64,000 bases of DNA from Brucella pecoris (lineage in GTDB: Bacteria; Pseudomonadota; Alphaproteobacteria; Rhizobiales; Rhizobiaceae): the NCBI RefSeq assembly GCF_006376675.1, contig NZ_VEWK01000005.1:219807-283806 (forward strand), read 5' to 3'. Under the pieces are notes generated by a model that saw only the letters and a program-made list of their open reading frames with translations, did no database searches and was not told the DNA's origin. The position numbers and the translations under genes are program-made. Positions 15,408 through 23,472 of the stretch are shown in pieces; position 1 is the first letter of the stretch, and each line of letters starts with the position of its first letter.

Positions 15408-15578
15408 ATGAACCGCGGTGCACTTCTCACCAGATTGAAGGAACTTCAGGAGCTTCCAAAGTTTCAGAAGCGGGATATCTGTTCCATAAGCTCCTTCTTG
15501 CAGCTTGAGGCTCTGGCAGAGCATGTCAGGGTCTGTGAAGAGGCGGCAGGTGTTGCACAAACAGGGCAGGATCATTGA
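15408..15578 (+). CDS. 56-residue hypothetical protein
   Basis: Begins MNRGALLTRLKELQELPKFQ at 15408, seven bases after a strong GGAGGG at 15395-15400. It is helical and polar, with LKELQELPKFQKRD and QLEALAEHVRVCEEAA, two cysteines and no membrane segment. Coding-like composition and the good ribosome site argue it is real. Not recognised; it follows minE and the repeat but need not be co-transcribed. Confidence 0.55.
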   Translation: MNRGALLTRLKELQELPKFQKRDICSISSFLQLEALAEHVRVCEEAAGVAQTGQDH

Positions 15579-15672
15579 TCCTGCCTTTCTTCCTGTAAGG
15601 CTGCGTTTTCCTGTACTTGCCACGCCTGTTCATCTACGGGCTGGCGGCGTGCTGGTCAAAATCATGGTGTGT

Positions 15673-15756
15673 TTACGGTACGGCAAAAAACATCTGCAAA
15701 TAGCAGCCGAGGACAACAAGGGCGACCAGCGCGGTGATCAGTAACAAGAGCTTCAT
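15673..15756 (-). CDS. possible 27-residue membrane or lipoprotein peptide
   Basis: Minus-strand frame MKLLLLITALVALVVLGCYL followed by seven more residues and TAA. It is one hydrophobic helix with a lipobox-like VVLGC at positions 14-18. No strong ribosome site. Tiny hydrophobic proteins are often missed in annotation, but a frame this short can occur by chance. The surrounding 15579-15879 shows no other gene. Confidence 0.3.
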   Translation of the reverse strand: MKLLLLITALVALVVLGCYLQMFFAVP

Positions 15757-15879
15757 TGTTCATGGATCGCTCAATCACCGTTCACGTTCAAGAAAACAGA
15801 TGGTGATTGACCACTAGGGTAAAGAAAACTTTGCCCTAGCCTCTTGTTTTTTACGAACTTTTGCGCGTTTATCGCGGTT

Positions 15880-16791
15880 TCATTTTTCCAGAAGGGGTGC
15901 AAGCTCCTGGCGCGCTGTTGTCAAGACCGTCTGTGTCAGGCCTGCTAGCGTGTCGGCTGCGAGGCGGTTAACCTGCCAGAACAAGGGAATATCCAGCGGC
16001 GTGTCGGGGATCAGTTCGACCAACTGGCCCGATTGCAAATGGTCACCGACCAACTGCACCGGATTCATGCCCCATCCCATGCCCGACAAGCTCGCATCGA
16101 CGAAAGCCTGTGTCGAAGGAAGCCAATGTGTTGGGCAAACTATGTCATTCCTCAGCGCGGCGCGCACCCATTGATCTTGTAATCTGTCTTTCTGGTTGAA
16201 TGTCAACGCTGGAGCCTTGGCAAGGGCATCACACGTTATTCCGTCCGGAAAATGCCGCGCGATAAAATCCGGAGAAGCCGTCGCCCGATATTGAAGAATG
16301 CCGAGCGGGGTCAGACGGCAGCCCTGAACGGGGTTGGACAGGGAAGTTACAGCGGCAATGACACGCCCGCGCCGTAGCCACTCGGCAGTATGATCCTGAT
16401 CGTCGACCGCTATATTGAAGAGATAATCCGATGTTGCACTGAAATGTGAGATCGCCTTGAGAAACCATGTGCCCAGACTGTCGGCGTTGGTCGCAATATG
16501 GAGCGTTACTCGCTGTACAGAGTTTTCACCACCGGATAGCGCGGGTAGTTCCGCCAAAAGTTCGCGCTCGAGCATGCCGACCTGCTCGATATGCCGGCAT
16601 AACCAGTCACCCTTTTCGGTCGCTGTGCAGGGAGAGCCTCGCTCAATCAGGACAACTCCCAGCCTCTCCTCCAGATGCTTCACGCGTTGCGAGATCGCAG
16701 ACGGGGTCACGTTCAGCGCCCGGGCGGCTTTCTCAAAAGTGCCTGTCTGAACCACCATCGCCACTGCTTTCAGGGCGGAATAGTCGATCAT
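15880..16791 (-). CDS. argP: LysR-family regulator, ArgP/LysG-like
   Basis: 303 residues. N-terminal winged HTH ALKAVAMVVQTGTFEKAARALNV then TPSAISQRVKHLEERLG, followed by the periplasmic-binding-protein-like effector domain. ArgP senses arginine or lysine and activates the exporter gene argO. It is divergent from a LysE-type exporter at 16890, the standard argP-argO or lysG-lysE arrangement; the 98-base gap between them should hold the operator. ATG 16789-16791. Ligand (lysine or arginine) not readable. Confidence 0.85.
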   Translation of the reverse strand: MIDYSALKAVAMVVQTGTFEKAARALNVTPSAISQRVKHLEERLGVVLIERGSPCTATEKGDWLCRHIEQVGMLERELLAELPALSGGENSVQRVTLHIATNADSLGTWFLKAISHFSATSDYLFNIAVDDQDHTAEWLRRGRVIAAVTSLSNPVQGCRLTPLGILQYRATASPDFIARHFPDGITCDALAKAPALTFNQKDRLQDQWVRAALRNDIVCPTHWLPSTQAFVDASLSGMGWGMNPVQLVGDHLQSGQLVELIPDTPLDIPLFWQVNRLAADTLAGLTQTVLTTARQELAPLLEK

Positions 16792-16889
16792 TAGTTATCC
16801 TAAATTGGAATTATGAAGTTTAACTATTCTAACTCGCAGGATTTCGGTATCCAAGTGCTAACTTACTCCCAGACAGATAGCGACCCCTC

Positions 16890-17498
16890 ATGAATCCTTC
16901 AGTCTACGTAACCGGCCTTACAATGGGCCTCAGCCTTATTGTCGCCATTGGTGCGCAAAACGCTTTTGTTTTGCGGCAGGGGTTGCGCGATGAGCATGTG
17001 TTCGCCGTGAGCCTCGTTTGTGCCATATCGGATGCTATCCTAATTCTTGTCGGTGTAACGAGTTTCCAGAAAATCGCGACTATCATGCCAGCACTTGATC
17101 CCATCATGCGATATGGCGGTGCGGCATTTCTCATCTGGTATGGCGCGCGGAGCCTCTATTCTGCGTTCACTTCGTCTGCCGTTCTGGCGACGGCGAACGG
17201 TGCGTCTGTGAGTCTGACCAGGACGCTCGCGACCTGTCTGGCGCTCACGTGGCTCAATCCGCATGTTTATCTGGATACTGTCATGCTGCTTGGAACAATC
17301 TCTACGCAGTTTCCAGGCTTTGAAACATCCTTCGCCGCAGGTGCAGTCACCGCGTCCTTTGTGTTTTTCTTTTCGCTTGGCTTTGGCGCCCGTTGGCTGC
17401 GCCCAATCTTTGTCCGCCCGTCGTCGTGGCGCATTCTCGAAGGCGTCATTGCCGTTACGATGTGGTCGATTGCACTGAAGCTCGTGGTCGGCATGTAA
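16890..17498 (+). CDS. LysE/ArgO-family amino-acid exporter
   Basis: 202 residues, about six membrane helices. The N-terminal GLSLIVAIGAQNAFVLRQGLR is the LysE/ArgO signature, and TWLNPHVYLDTVMLLG carries the conserved NPH motif. Exports lysine or arginine under control of the divergent ArgP-like regulator. Followed by a palindromic repeat and a terminator. Confidence 0.88.
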   Translation: MNPSVYVTGLTMGLSLIVAIGAQNAFVLRQGLRDEHVFAVSLVCAISDAILILVGVTSFQKIATIMPALDPIMRYGGAAFLIWYGARSLYSAFTSSAVLATANGASVSLTRTLATCLALTWLNPHVYLDTVMLLGTISTQFPGFETSFAAGAVTASFVFFFSLGFGARWLRPIFVRPSSWRILEGVIAVTMWSIALKLVVGM

Positions 17499-17518
17499 CA
17501 ATTTCAGGATAGCCAAAC

Positions 17519-17625
17519 TAGAGCATTTCCTGTTTTGATTGAATCATTGGAAATGCTCTATCCATTTGTTTTTACGCATGTCTTTATCCCGAAACCGGTT
17601 CCCACTTTCGGGAGACATGCTCTAA
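17519..17625. repeat. Bru-RS-like palindromic intergenic repeat, copy c
   Basis: TAGAGCATTTCC at 17519-17530 pairs with GGAAATGCTCTA about 20 bases on; the second part has CCCGAAACCGGTTCCCACTTT, ending GACATGCTCTA. Related to copies a and b but of the variant with the AGCATTTCC arm first. Confidence 0.65.
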
Positions 17626-17658
17626 AACGCCGGATGCGTTTGCTGCAACCGGCGTTTT
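17624..17658. terminator. bidirectional terminator between the LysE-like gene and the ABC operon
   Basis: AAAACGCCGG (17624-17633) and CCGGCGTTTT (17649-17658), perfect 10-bp stem with A-run before and T-run after, so it can end transcripts from both sides. Confidence 0.85.
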
Positions 17659-17678
17659 AGTTTTTGAAAGTATGATAC

Positions 17679-18419
17679 CTAAAGCCCCATGGCTTTCAGT
17701 TCCTGAAGCGGGGGGATCGTTTCGTACATGACGGGATCGAGACGGTCCCAAATGATACCGCAGGTTGGCTTGTGGGGATTCTTTACCTCGATAGTGCGGG
17801 TGGGCGTGAAGATGACGTCTGCAACCGTATCATAGACATCCGGCGTGAGTTTTTCGCTCAACACCTGACAATCGTGCACGACGGCCGCGGCTGGGGTTGC
17901 GGCCGTGATCCGGCCCAGACGATAGAGCATGCCCCATTCGGCATCGAAGAAGCCATGCCCCTTGCCGAAGCGGACGCCCTCGAGATTGATCGCGCCGGTG
18001 CCGGTGACCATGTAGTCCACTACCGGCATGGCTGAAATGTCTTTCAGGGTTACCGGTTGTCCCACGCGCTCCATGCCGTCCAGCGTCGAGGCGTAAAGAT
18101 AATAGTCCGGCGAAATCAATTTCGGATCGAGGACCCAGAAGCCGCGCTTGATCGAATAGGTGGTTATCAGAACGGTCTTTCCATCTTTCAATGCCTGCAG
18201 GCGCAGGCGGTCAAGACAGTTGTCAGGCGTAATGAAGATGAAATCTGCATTCTGATAGTAATGGTGGTCCGTCAGGCGGGCCACGGCATCCTCACCACCG
18301 TCGAAATCTGCGATGAACTCGCCGAAGTCGAAATGGAAACGACTGTCCGGTACAGCGACCTTGCGCAATTCGCTCCATACACGTTCGCGAACGGAAGCTT
18401 TGTGATCGGTGATTTCCAT
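17679..18419 (-). CDS. 5-formyltetrahydrofolate cyclo-ligase-like protein, paralog 1
   Basis: 246 residues from ATG 18419, chosen because AGGAGT lies five bases upstream; an ATG at 18434 would overlap that site. It belongs to the MTHFS-like superfamily: GVRFGKGHGFFDAEWGM corresponds to the glycine-rich GxGxGxxD loop of 5-formyl-THF cyclo-ligase. The family also contains members of unknown reaction. It is about 250 residues, longer than enterobacterial MTHFS, and is the last gene of an ABC-transporter operon that starts with a paralog (21767-22504). The two share RFHF-x-FxEFI-x-DF near the N terminus. Substrate unknown; perhaps a folate or an N-formyl compound brought in by the transporter. 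Confidence 0.7.
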   Translation of the reverse strand: MEITDHKASVRERVWSELRKVAVPDSRFHFDFGEFIADFDGGEDAVARLTDHHYYQNADFIFITPDNCLDRLRLQALKDGKTVLITTYSIKRGFWVLDPKLISPDYYLYASTLDGMERVGQPVTLKDISAMPVVDYMVTGTGAINLEGVRFGKGHGFFDAEWGMLYRLGRITAATPAAAVVHDCQVLSEKLTPDVYDTVADVIFTPTRTIEVKNPHKPTCGIIWDRLDPVMYETIPPLQELKAMGL

Positions 18420-18435
18420 GGGGACTCCTTGCATT

Positions 18436-20007
18436 TTAGTCTGCCGGGCTCATGCCGCGGCGGGCGAGCACCTGACGCTCGCAGAGGGCTACGATTTGAT
18501 AGAAGAAAACAGACAGCATAACGGACACCACTGCGACGGCCCAGATCATGCCATAGTCGAGATATCCGCGTGATTGATTGAGCAGATTTCCGAGCCCTGT
18601 CCCCGTCGCCAGCCATTCGGCAATCATGACGCCGAGCAGAGCGCGCGGAACGGCAAGACGAATGGCCGCGAAGACGTAGGGCAGGGAGGCTGGCACTGAC
18701 ACCAGCCGGATCTGGGTCCAGACGCTCGCACCATATGCGCGGGGCACGTCCAGCGCCGCGCGCGGAACCAATGCCATGCCCTGCGCCATAGTCACGAAAG
18801 CAGGGAAGAATGTGACTGAAATCGTTATCCAGAGGATGACCGATGGTCCGCGTCCCAGCAACAGGACGAGCAGCGGCGTCAGGGCAACGAGCGGCATTGT
18901 CTGAGTGACAAGGGCGACAGGCATGAAGCCGCGTACGATGGCGGGTTTGGCAACGGAGGTAATGGCGAGGGCAAAGGCAAAGAGAATACCTGCGGCCATG
19001 CCGAGAAAAGTGAGCGGTAAAGTCTGCGAAAGAGCCGTCAGCAATTTTGCCTGCGCCGGGGCGGAGGATGGAGCGAGGAATAGATACTCGAACAATCCGA
19101 CGGGGGTTTTGGCAATCATGGCTGGTGTTCCCATGGCGACAAGCAGCAGCCACCACAAGACGAAAGGAAGAGCTATCGAACAAATGACGAGAGCAATGTT
19201 TAGGCCGCGAGACGCGCGGGATGCAGCGTTCGGAGCGCTGGCCGGGACGGTGATGGCCTTTGTGCTGCCTGTCAAAACCTTTGCAAGAATGGAAAAGAGT
19301 GCATAGGCCAGCCCTGCGAGCAAGGTGGCGCATAGCCCAATACCCCAGAGCCGGGCTGGTTCGGCTCTGCCGAGGGATCCGATCAGGTAGGCACCAAGAC
19401 CGAAGCGGCCACCGCCACCAAACTCGGCCAGGATTGAGCCCAGAACCGCATTCGGAGCGGCAATGCGCAGACCGGCAAGGATCGACGGCAGAGCGGATCG
19501 AAACTGTGCCAGACACAGCACTTTCCGTCGGCTGCCGCCATAGGCGCGAACAATATCCACCATGCGGCGGTCCGTCTGGCTGATGCCGGTCACGGTAGCG
19601 GCCATGGTGATGAAATAGCAGCCAAGCGCCGCCAGCGTGATACGCGGCGTCATTCCTGAAAAAGTCAGAACCAGAATGGGAGAGATGGCAATCGGAGGCA
19701 GTGCAAAGATTGCAATATTGACGCCACGTCCCAGTTTCGCTGCGGTCGGAAACAACGCGAACAGGATACCGGCTGCAACGGCAATGAGATTGCCGATGAT
19801 AAAGCCAGCACCCGCGCCTTGAAGTGTCGCCAGTATATGGGGCGGATAGTCGGCGCGATCTGTCCAAAGGCGAGCGAGAATCGCCGAAGGTGCTGGCAAA
19901 GCACCCTCTGCGATCAGAGAAAAACGGCCGCATATCTCCAAGACTGCCAGAAGGATGACCCAGTTGCGCAAGGTGGAGAGGTGATTCGTTGACGTGGTGT
20001 CAGCCAT
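18436..20007 (-). CDS. ABC transporter permease with two fused permease domains (NitT/TauT type)
   Basis: 523 residues, about twice the usual SsuC/TauC length. Two homologous halves each carry an EAA-type cytoplasmic loop: YGGSRRKVLCLAQFRSALPS in the first and YGASVWTQIRLVSVPASLP in the second. One polypeptide therefore supplies both permease subunits. Start 20007 is preceded by GAGGAGG and overlaps the ATPase stop by eight bases, so the genes are coupled. A TTG/ATG further upstream at 20040 lies inside the ATPase gene. Confidence 0.88.
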   Translation of the reverse strand: MADTTSTNHLSTLRNWVILLAVLEICGRFSLIAEGALPAPSAILARLWTDRADYPPHILATLQGAGAGFIIGNLIAVAAGILFALFPTAAKLGRGVNIAIFALPPIAISPILVLTFSGMTPRITLAALGCYFITMAATVTGISQTDRRMVDIVRAYGGSRRKVLCLAQFRSALPSILAGLRIAAPNAVLGSILAEFGGGGRFGLGAYLIGSLGRAEPARLWGIGLCATLLAGLAYALFSILAKVLTGSTKAITVPASAPNAASRASRGLNIALVICSIALPFVLWWLLLVAMGTPAMIAKTPVGLFEYLFLAPSSAPAQAKLLTALSQTLPLTFLGMAAGILFAFALAITSVAKPAIVRGFMPVALVTQTMPLVALTPLLVLLLGRGPSVILWITISVTFFPAFVTMAQGMALVPRAALDVPRAYGASVWTQIRLVSVPASLPYVFAAIRLAVPRALLGVMIAEWLATGTGLGNLLNQSRGYLDYGMIWAVAVVSVMLSVFFYQIVALCERQVLARRGMSPAD

Positions 20008-20767
20008 GCAGGGCCTCCTCGACGGCGTCCTCCAGCGCATGGAATTGCGACGTACTGAAGATTTCGGGGCTGCGTGGACGATCCAGCGGAATATCGATGA
20101 TCTGCGCGATGCGTCCGGGGCGGCTGTGCATCACCACTATCCGATCGGCGAGAAATACGGCCTCGTCAATTCCATGGGTAACAAGCAGGGTTGTCGCCTT
20201 GCTCTCAAGCCATATGCGTTGAAGTTCGATATTCATCTGACGACGCAATATCTGGTCGAGTGCGCCGAAAGGTTCATCGAGAAACAGAACGCGCGGATCT
20301 GTGACAAGAGAGCGGGCGATAGCGACACGCTGGCGCATGCCGCCGGAAAGCTCGCCGGGGAGCGCTTTCTCGAAGCCAGTGAGCCCGACAAGGGCGATTA
20401 GCTCGGCAATCCGGCCAGCTTTCGTGGAGCGCGAAAGGCCAAGAACATCCAGCGGCAACGCAATATTGTCTTCGACGCTGCGCCACGGCATGAGTGCTGC
20501 ATCTTGAAAAGCCACGCCGGTCAGTCCGGCTTTCGCAGCCTCGACCGGGCTTTTGCCCATGACCGAAATTGATCCGCCATCGGGCTGGTCGAGACCGAGC
20601 GCCAGACGCAACATAGTGGACTTGCCACAGCCGGACGGCCCGATAAGTGCCGTGAAGGAGCCTGTCGGACATTCAAGCGAGACGTCGGAAAGTGCAATCA
20701 CATTTGTGCCGCGCCCCGAAAAGGAGCGCGTCACATTTTCCAGTTTGATCCCGGACATATCAGGCAT
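20000..20767 (-). CDS. ABC transporter ATP-binding protein (NitT/TauT type)
   Basis: 255 residues with Walker A GPSGCGKST, Q-loop GVAFQDAALMPW, signature LSGGMRQRVAIARSL, Walker B VLFLDEPFGALD and the H-loop LVTHGIDEA. Energises import by the fused permease. Starts at ATG 20767, which shares one base with the stop of the binding-protein gene (TGATG). Confidence 0.93.
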   Translation of the reverse strand: MPDMSGIKLENVTRSFSGRGTNVIALSDVSLECPTGSFTALIGPSGCGKSTMLRLALGLDQPDGGSISVMGKSPVEAAKAGLTGVAFQDAALMPWRSVEDNIALPLDVLGLSRSTKAGRIAELIALVGLTGFEKALPGELSGGMRQRVAIARSLVTDPRVLFLDEPFGALDQILRRQMNIELQRIWLESKATTLLVTHGIDEAVFLADRIVVMHSRPGRIAQIIDIPLDRPRSPEIFSTSQFHALEDAVEEALHG

Positions 20768-21738
20768 CAAATCTCTTCAAGAAGGGTTGTATCGAAATGA
20801 TCGCGTTTGGCGGCGATGCCGATAGTGCCAAGCGCCTTGATTGTGTTCTCGATCGCTTCTTCGCTCATGGAAAATACACCATTCGGCGACTCGATGAGCG
20901 GCTTCTGGGCTGTATTGAAGTAGATTTCGTTTTCGATCGACCGACCTGTGCCCTTGAACCAGGTGTCGGCAAACTTTGGCGGATAGGCTGCCGGGTCCTT
21001 GAGGTTCTCGTCCCAGCCTTTGCGGCTTGCCCGAAGGAAAGCGACGATTTCCTTGCGTTTTGCCTTGAGTGTTTCTTCCGTCACGACAACCGTATCGTTG
21101 AAGATCGTAAAGCCGAAATCATAGAGCAGGAAGGAAACAGCGTCTTCGCCAGCCTGCTTGATGGTGAAAGGAACATTTGTTGTAAAATCGAGCGAAGCGT
21201 CGATCTCGCCCTTGATGAGTGGTGTCGGATCATAGGCGTAGGGAACGATATTGACCTGGGAAGGCTCAATGCCCGAAATCTTCAGCATGGCTTCGACCGA
21301 GATGACATTGACCGGCGGCACAGCGAGCGTCTTGCCGATCAGGTCCTTTGGCTCCTTGATCGGATTTTTGGCGAGCGAGATAATGCCGATAGGGTTCTTC
21401 TGGTATTGGGCGCCGATGATCTTGAAAGGCGCGCCCTGTTCGACGATCGCCTTGATCGTCGTATCGGGGGTGGTTAGGGTCAGGTCGGCCTTGCCCGCAA
21501 TGATTGTGCTTTCGGGAATGACATCGGGTCCGCCAGATATATAGTTCAGATCGACGCCTTCCTCACGGTAGAAACCTTTATCGGCGGCAATGAAATAACC
21601 ACTGAACTCCGCGTCATTGATCCATGAAGCCTGAAAGTTGAAAGGCGTATCCGCGGATGCAAAACGACTCATGGCGGGCAGGGCGGCTGCGGCACTTATA
21701 AGTCCGAGAAAACGGCGGCGATCCAGGACAATATTCAT
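20767..21738 (-). CDS. NMT1/THI5-type ABC substrate-binding protein
   Basis: 323 residues from ATG 21738 (AGGAAG upstream). The N terminus DRRRFLGLISAAAALPAMSR is a signal peptide with a Tat-like RRRFLGL. The mature protein has the NMT1 pattern: FNFQASWINDAEFSGYFIAA, DKGFYREEGVDLNYISGG, GKADLTLTTPDTTIKA. Family members bind pyrimidine thiamine precursors, riboflavin, taurine or nitrate analogues, so the ligand stays open. No TPP riboswitch motif was seen upstream of the operon. Confidence 0.88.
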   Translation of the reverse strand: MNIVLDRRRFLGLISAAAALPAMSRFASADTPFNFQASWINDAEFSGYFIAADKGFYREEGVDLNYISGGPDVIPESTIIAGKADLTLTTPDTTIKAIVEQGAPFKIIGAQYQKNPIGIISLAKNPIKEPKDLIGKTLAVPPVNVISVEAMLKISGIEPSQVNIVPYAYDPTPLIKGEIDASLDFTTNVPFTIKQAGEDAVSFLLYDFGFTIFNDTVVVTEETLKAKRKEIVAFLRASRKGWDENLKDPAAYPPKFADTWFKGTGRSIENEIYFNTAQKPLIESPNGVFSMSEEAIENTIKALGTIGIAAKRDHFDTTLLEEI

Positions 21739-21766
21739 TGAAGCTTCCTTTTTGGTGCTGAATTGG

Positions 21767-22504
21767 TCAGGCAATGCCGCGCATGCGCGCAAGCTCACGC
21801 AGCGGCGGGATGGACTGGATTTCTTCGGCTGAAACGTCGCTCCAGCGAACACCGCGCGGTCGGCGGCGGTTACGCGTTATCTCGATCAGGCTGCTCGGCG
21901 TGGCAATGAAGTCGAGAGCAATGTCGCTCTCTGAAACGTTGAGGCGTTCTTCCACAATCTGCACGTCATGCACAGCAGCAGCAATCAGGGATTGCTCGTC
22001 AGCAAGTCCCAGGTCGGTGAACATGCCCCATTCCAGATCGAAGAACGCATGGCCTTTGCCAAAGCGGACTCCGTCGATGGAAACAGCGGATGCGCCAGTC
22101 GCGATGACATCAAAACGACCGATATGAGTCAAGTCTTCGAGACTGACCGATCGGCCGAAATGTTCCATTCCGTCAAGCCAGGCTGCGGCTTTCTCCAGCC
22201 CCGGGGGAACGGATCCCGGTTCCAGCAGGAGAAAGCCGCGCTGCATGCCGTAGGTCGGCATGATGAATGGTGTACCCGACATGATCAGGCGACGGCGCAA
22301 CTCGATCATGGAATTATCTGGTGTCACAAAAACCAATTTGGCTTTCGTTATCCCTGCCAGCGCCAGCAGACGATCCGTAGCTGCCTCGACACCTTCAAAG
22401 TCCGGTATGAATTCCGAGAATTTGAAGTGGAAGCGTGCATCAGGGCGCGCGACATCTTTCAGCCGCTCCCAGATGCGCTGCCGTGTACTGCGGGAATACG
22501 CCAT
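21767..22504 (-). CDS. 5-formyltetrahydrofolate cyclo-ligase-like protein, paralog 2
   Basis: 245 residues, first gene of the operon, 28 bases before the binding protein. GVRFGKGHAFFDLEWGMF is the glycine-rich loop, and RFHFKFSEFIPDF and VFVTPDNS match paralog 1 closely in position. Two diverged copies bracketing one transporter suggest two related steps or a hetero-oligomer. The start follows directly on the palindrome bound, presumably, by the divergent RpiR regulator. Confidence 0.7.
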   Translation of the reverse strand: MAYSRSTRQRIWERLKDVARPDARFHFKFSEFIPDFEGVEAATDRLLALAGITKAKLVFVTPDNSMIELRRRLIMSGTPFIMPTYGMQRGFLLLEPGSVPPGLEKAAAWLDGMEHFGRSVSLEDLTHIGRFDVIATGASAVSIDGVRFGKGHAFFDLEWGMFTDLGLADEQSLIAAAVHDVQIVEERLNVSESDIALDFIATPSSLIEITRNRRRPRGVRWSDVSAEEIQSIPPLRELARMRGIA

Positions 22505-22524
22505 GGAGATTCCATGAATTTCAA

Positions 22525-22545
22525 TGTTTCATTATCAATGAAACA
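22525..22545. promoter_or_regulatory. palindromic operator between the importer operon and the RpiR gene
   Basis: Arms TGTTTCATT and AATGAAACA, perfect over 9 bases each with a 3-base centre (22525-22545), and a further TGTTTCA half site at 22549-22555. It lies 21 bases before the minus-strand operon start and about 70 before the RpiR start. RpiR/MurR proteins bind such dyads; autoregulation and control of the operon are inferred. Confidence 0.65.
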
Positions 22546-22614
22546 AATGTTTCAGTATTGCAAGAGCCGATGATAAGCTTTTTTAGTGCTAAGAGAGATT
22601 CGGAATAAACGCAC

Positions 22615-23463
22615 ATGGCTTCACGTCTGGTACTGCGCATACAGGAACGCTACGCAAAGCTCACAGCAGGTGAGCAGAAAATCGCGCAGCTAATTCTTGA
22701 GCGGGAAGACGACATCTTGATTCATTCCGCTACCGAAATCGCGGAGATGGCAGGCGTATCCAAGGCGACGACGGCCCGCTTCTTTCAGCATTTGGGCTAT
22801 GCCGATTTCAACGAAGCGAAACTTCAGGCGCGAGAAGAGCGCAACCGCACCGAACCTTACGATTACTCGAGGACTATGGACGAAGAAGTGCCGCTGGTGC
22901 GTACCATCAGTGCACATCTTGATCTGGAGATCGCCAATATAACCCGGACGTTCGAGGCGCTTCGCTCCGATAAGATGCGAGAAGCTGCCGAACTTATCGC
23001 AGAAGCGCCGCGTGTCTGGGTGGTGGGGATAGGCGACGAGGAAGGGTTCGCACGCTATGCACGGCTTTTGTTTTCGAGGCTGCGTCACAGCGTGATGATC
23101 CTTGGCATCAACCAGGGCTCGTGGGCTGAAGATCTGGCCATGACTGGCCCGAAGGATGTTTTGTTGCTGATAACGCTTCCGCCACACCGCGCTTTGCTGA
23201 GGCAAATTCTGGGTTACGCGGCGACGAGCCGGCTGAACATCGTGACCATTACAGATCGAGGATCCGTTCCGGAAGCACAGCGCTATGCGCGCGTCGTCCT
23301 GCCGTGTCATGTGGACAGTTTCGCGTTAGGTGTATCTTATACCGCTGTCAGCAGTGCAATCCGGCTTCTGGCATTGACCTATGCCTCGCATGCAGGAAAA
23401 TCGGCGCAGCAGCGATTGGAGATCGTCGCTGGTATTCACGACGAACTTGATGATATGGACTGA
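22615..23463 (+). CDS. MurR/RpiR-family regulator
   Basis: 282 residues. The N-terminal HTH_6 domain shows LTAGEQKIAQLILEREDDIL and SATEIAEMAGVSKATTARF; a SIS sugar-isomerase-type ligand domain follows (VWVVGIGDEEGFARYARLLF, VLLLITLPPHRALLRQIL). SIS domains usually bind phosphosugars, though some RpiR members sense other compounds. Divergent from the NMT1 importer operon, which it most likely controls. Confidence 0.87.
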   Translation: MASRLVLRIQERYAKLTAGEQKIAQLILEREDDILIHSATEIAEMAGVSKATTARFFQHLGYADFNEAKLQAREERNRTEPYDYSRTMDEEVPLVRTISAHLDLEIANITRTFEALRSDKMREAAELIAEAPRVWVVGIGDEEGFARYARLLFSRLRHSVMILGINQGSWAEDLAMTGPKDVLLLITLPPHRALLRQILGYAATSRLNIVTITDRGSVPEAQRYARVVLPCHVDSFALGVSYTAVSSAIRLLALTYASHAGKSAQQRLEIVAGIHDELDDMD

Positions 23464-23472
23464 ATCCGTCGT

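Noticed and set aside
18272..19933. 553-residue minus-strand frame inside the permease gene
   Set aside because: Arginine/serine/cysteine-rich shadow of the real permease in another frame; no domain pattern.
22505..22614. TPP riboswitch before the NMT1-type importer operon
   Set aside because: No CUGAGA box or thi-box core; the region is short and dominated by the palindromic operator.
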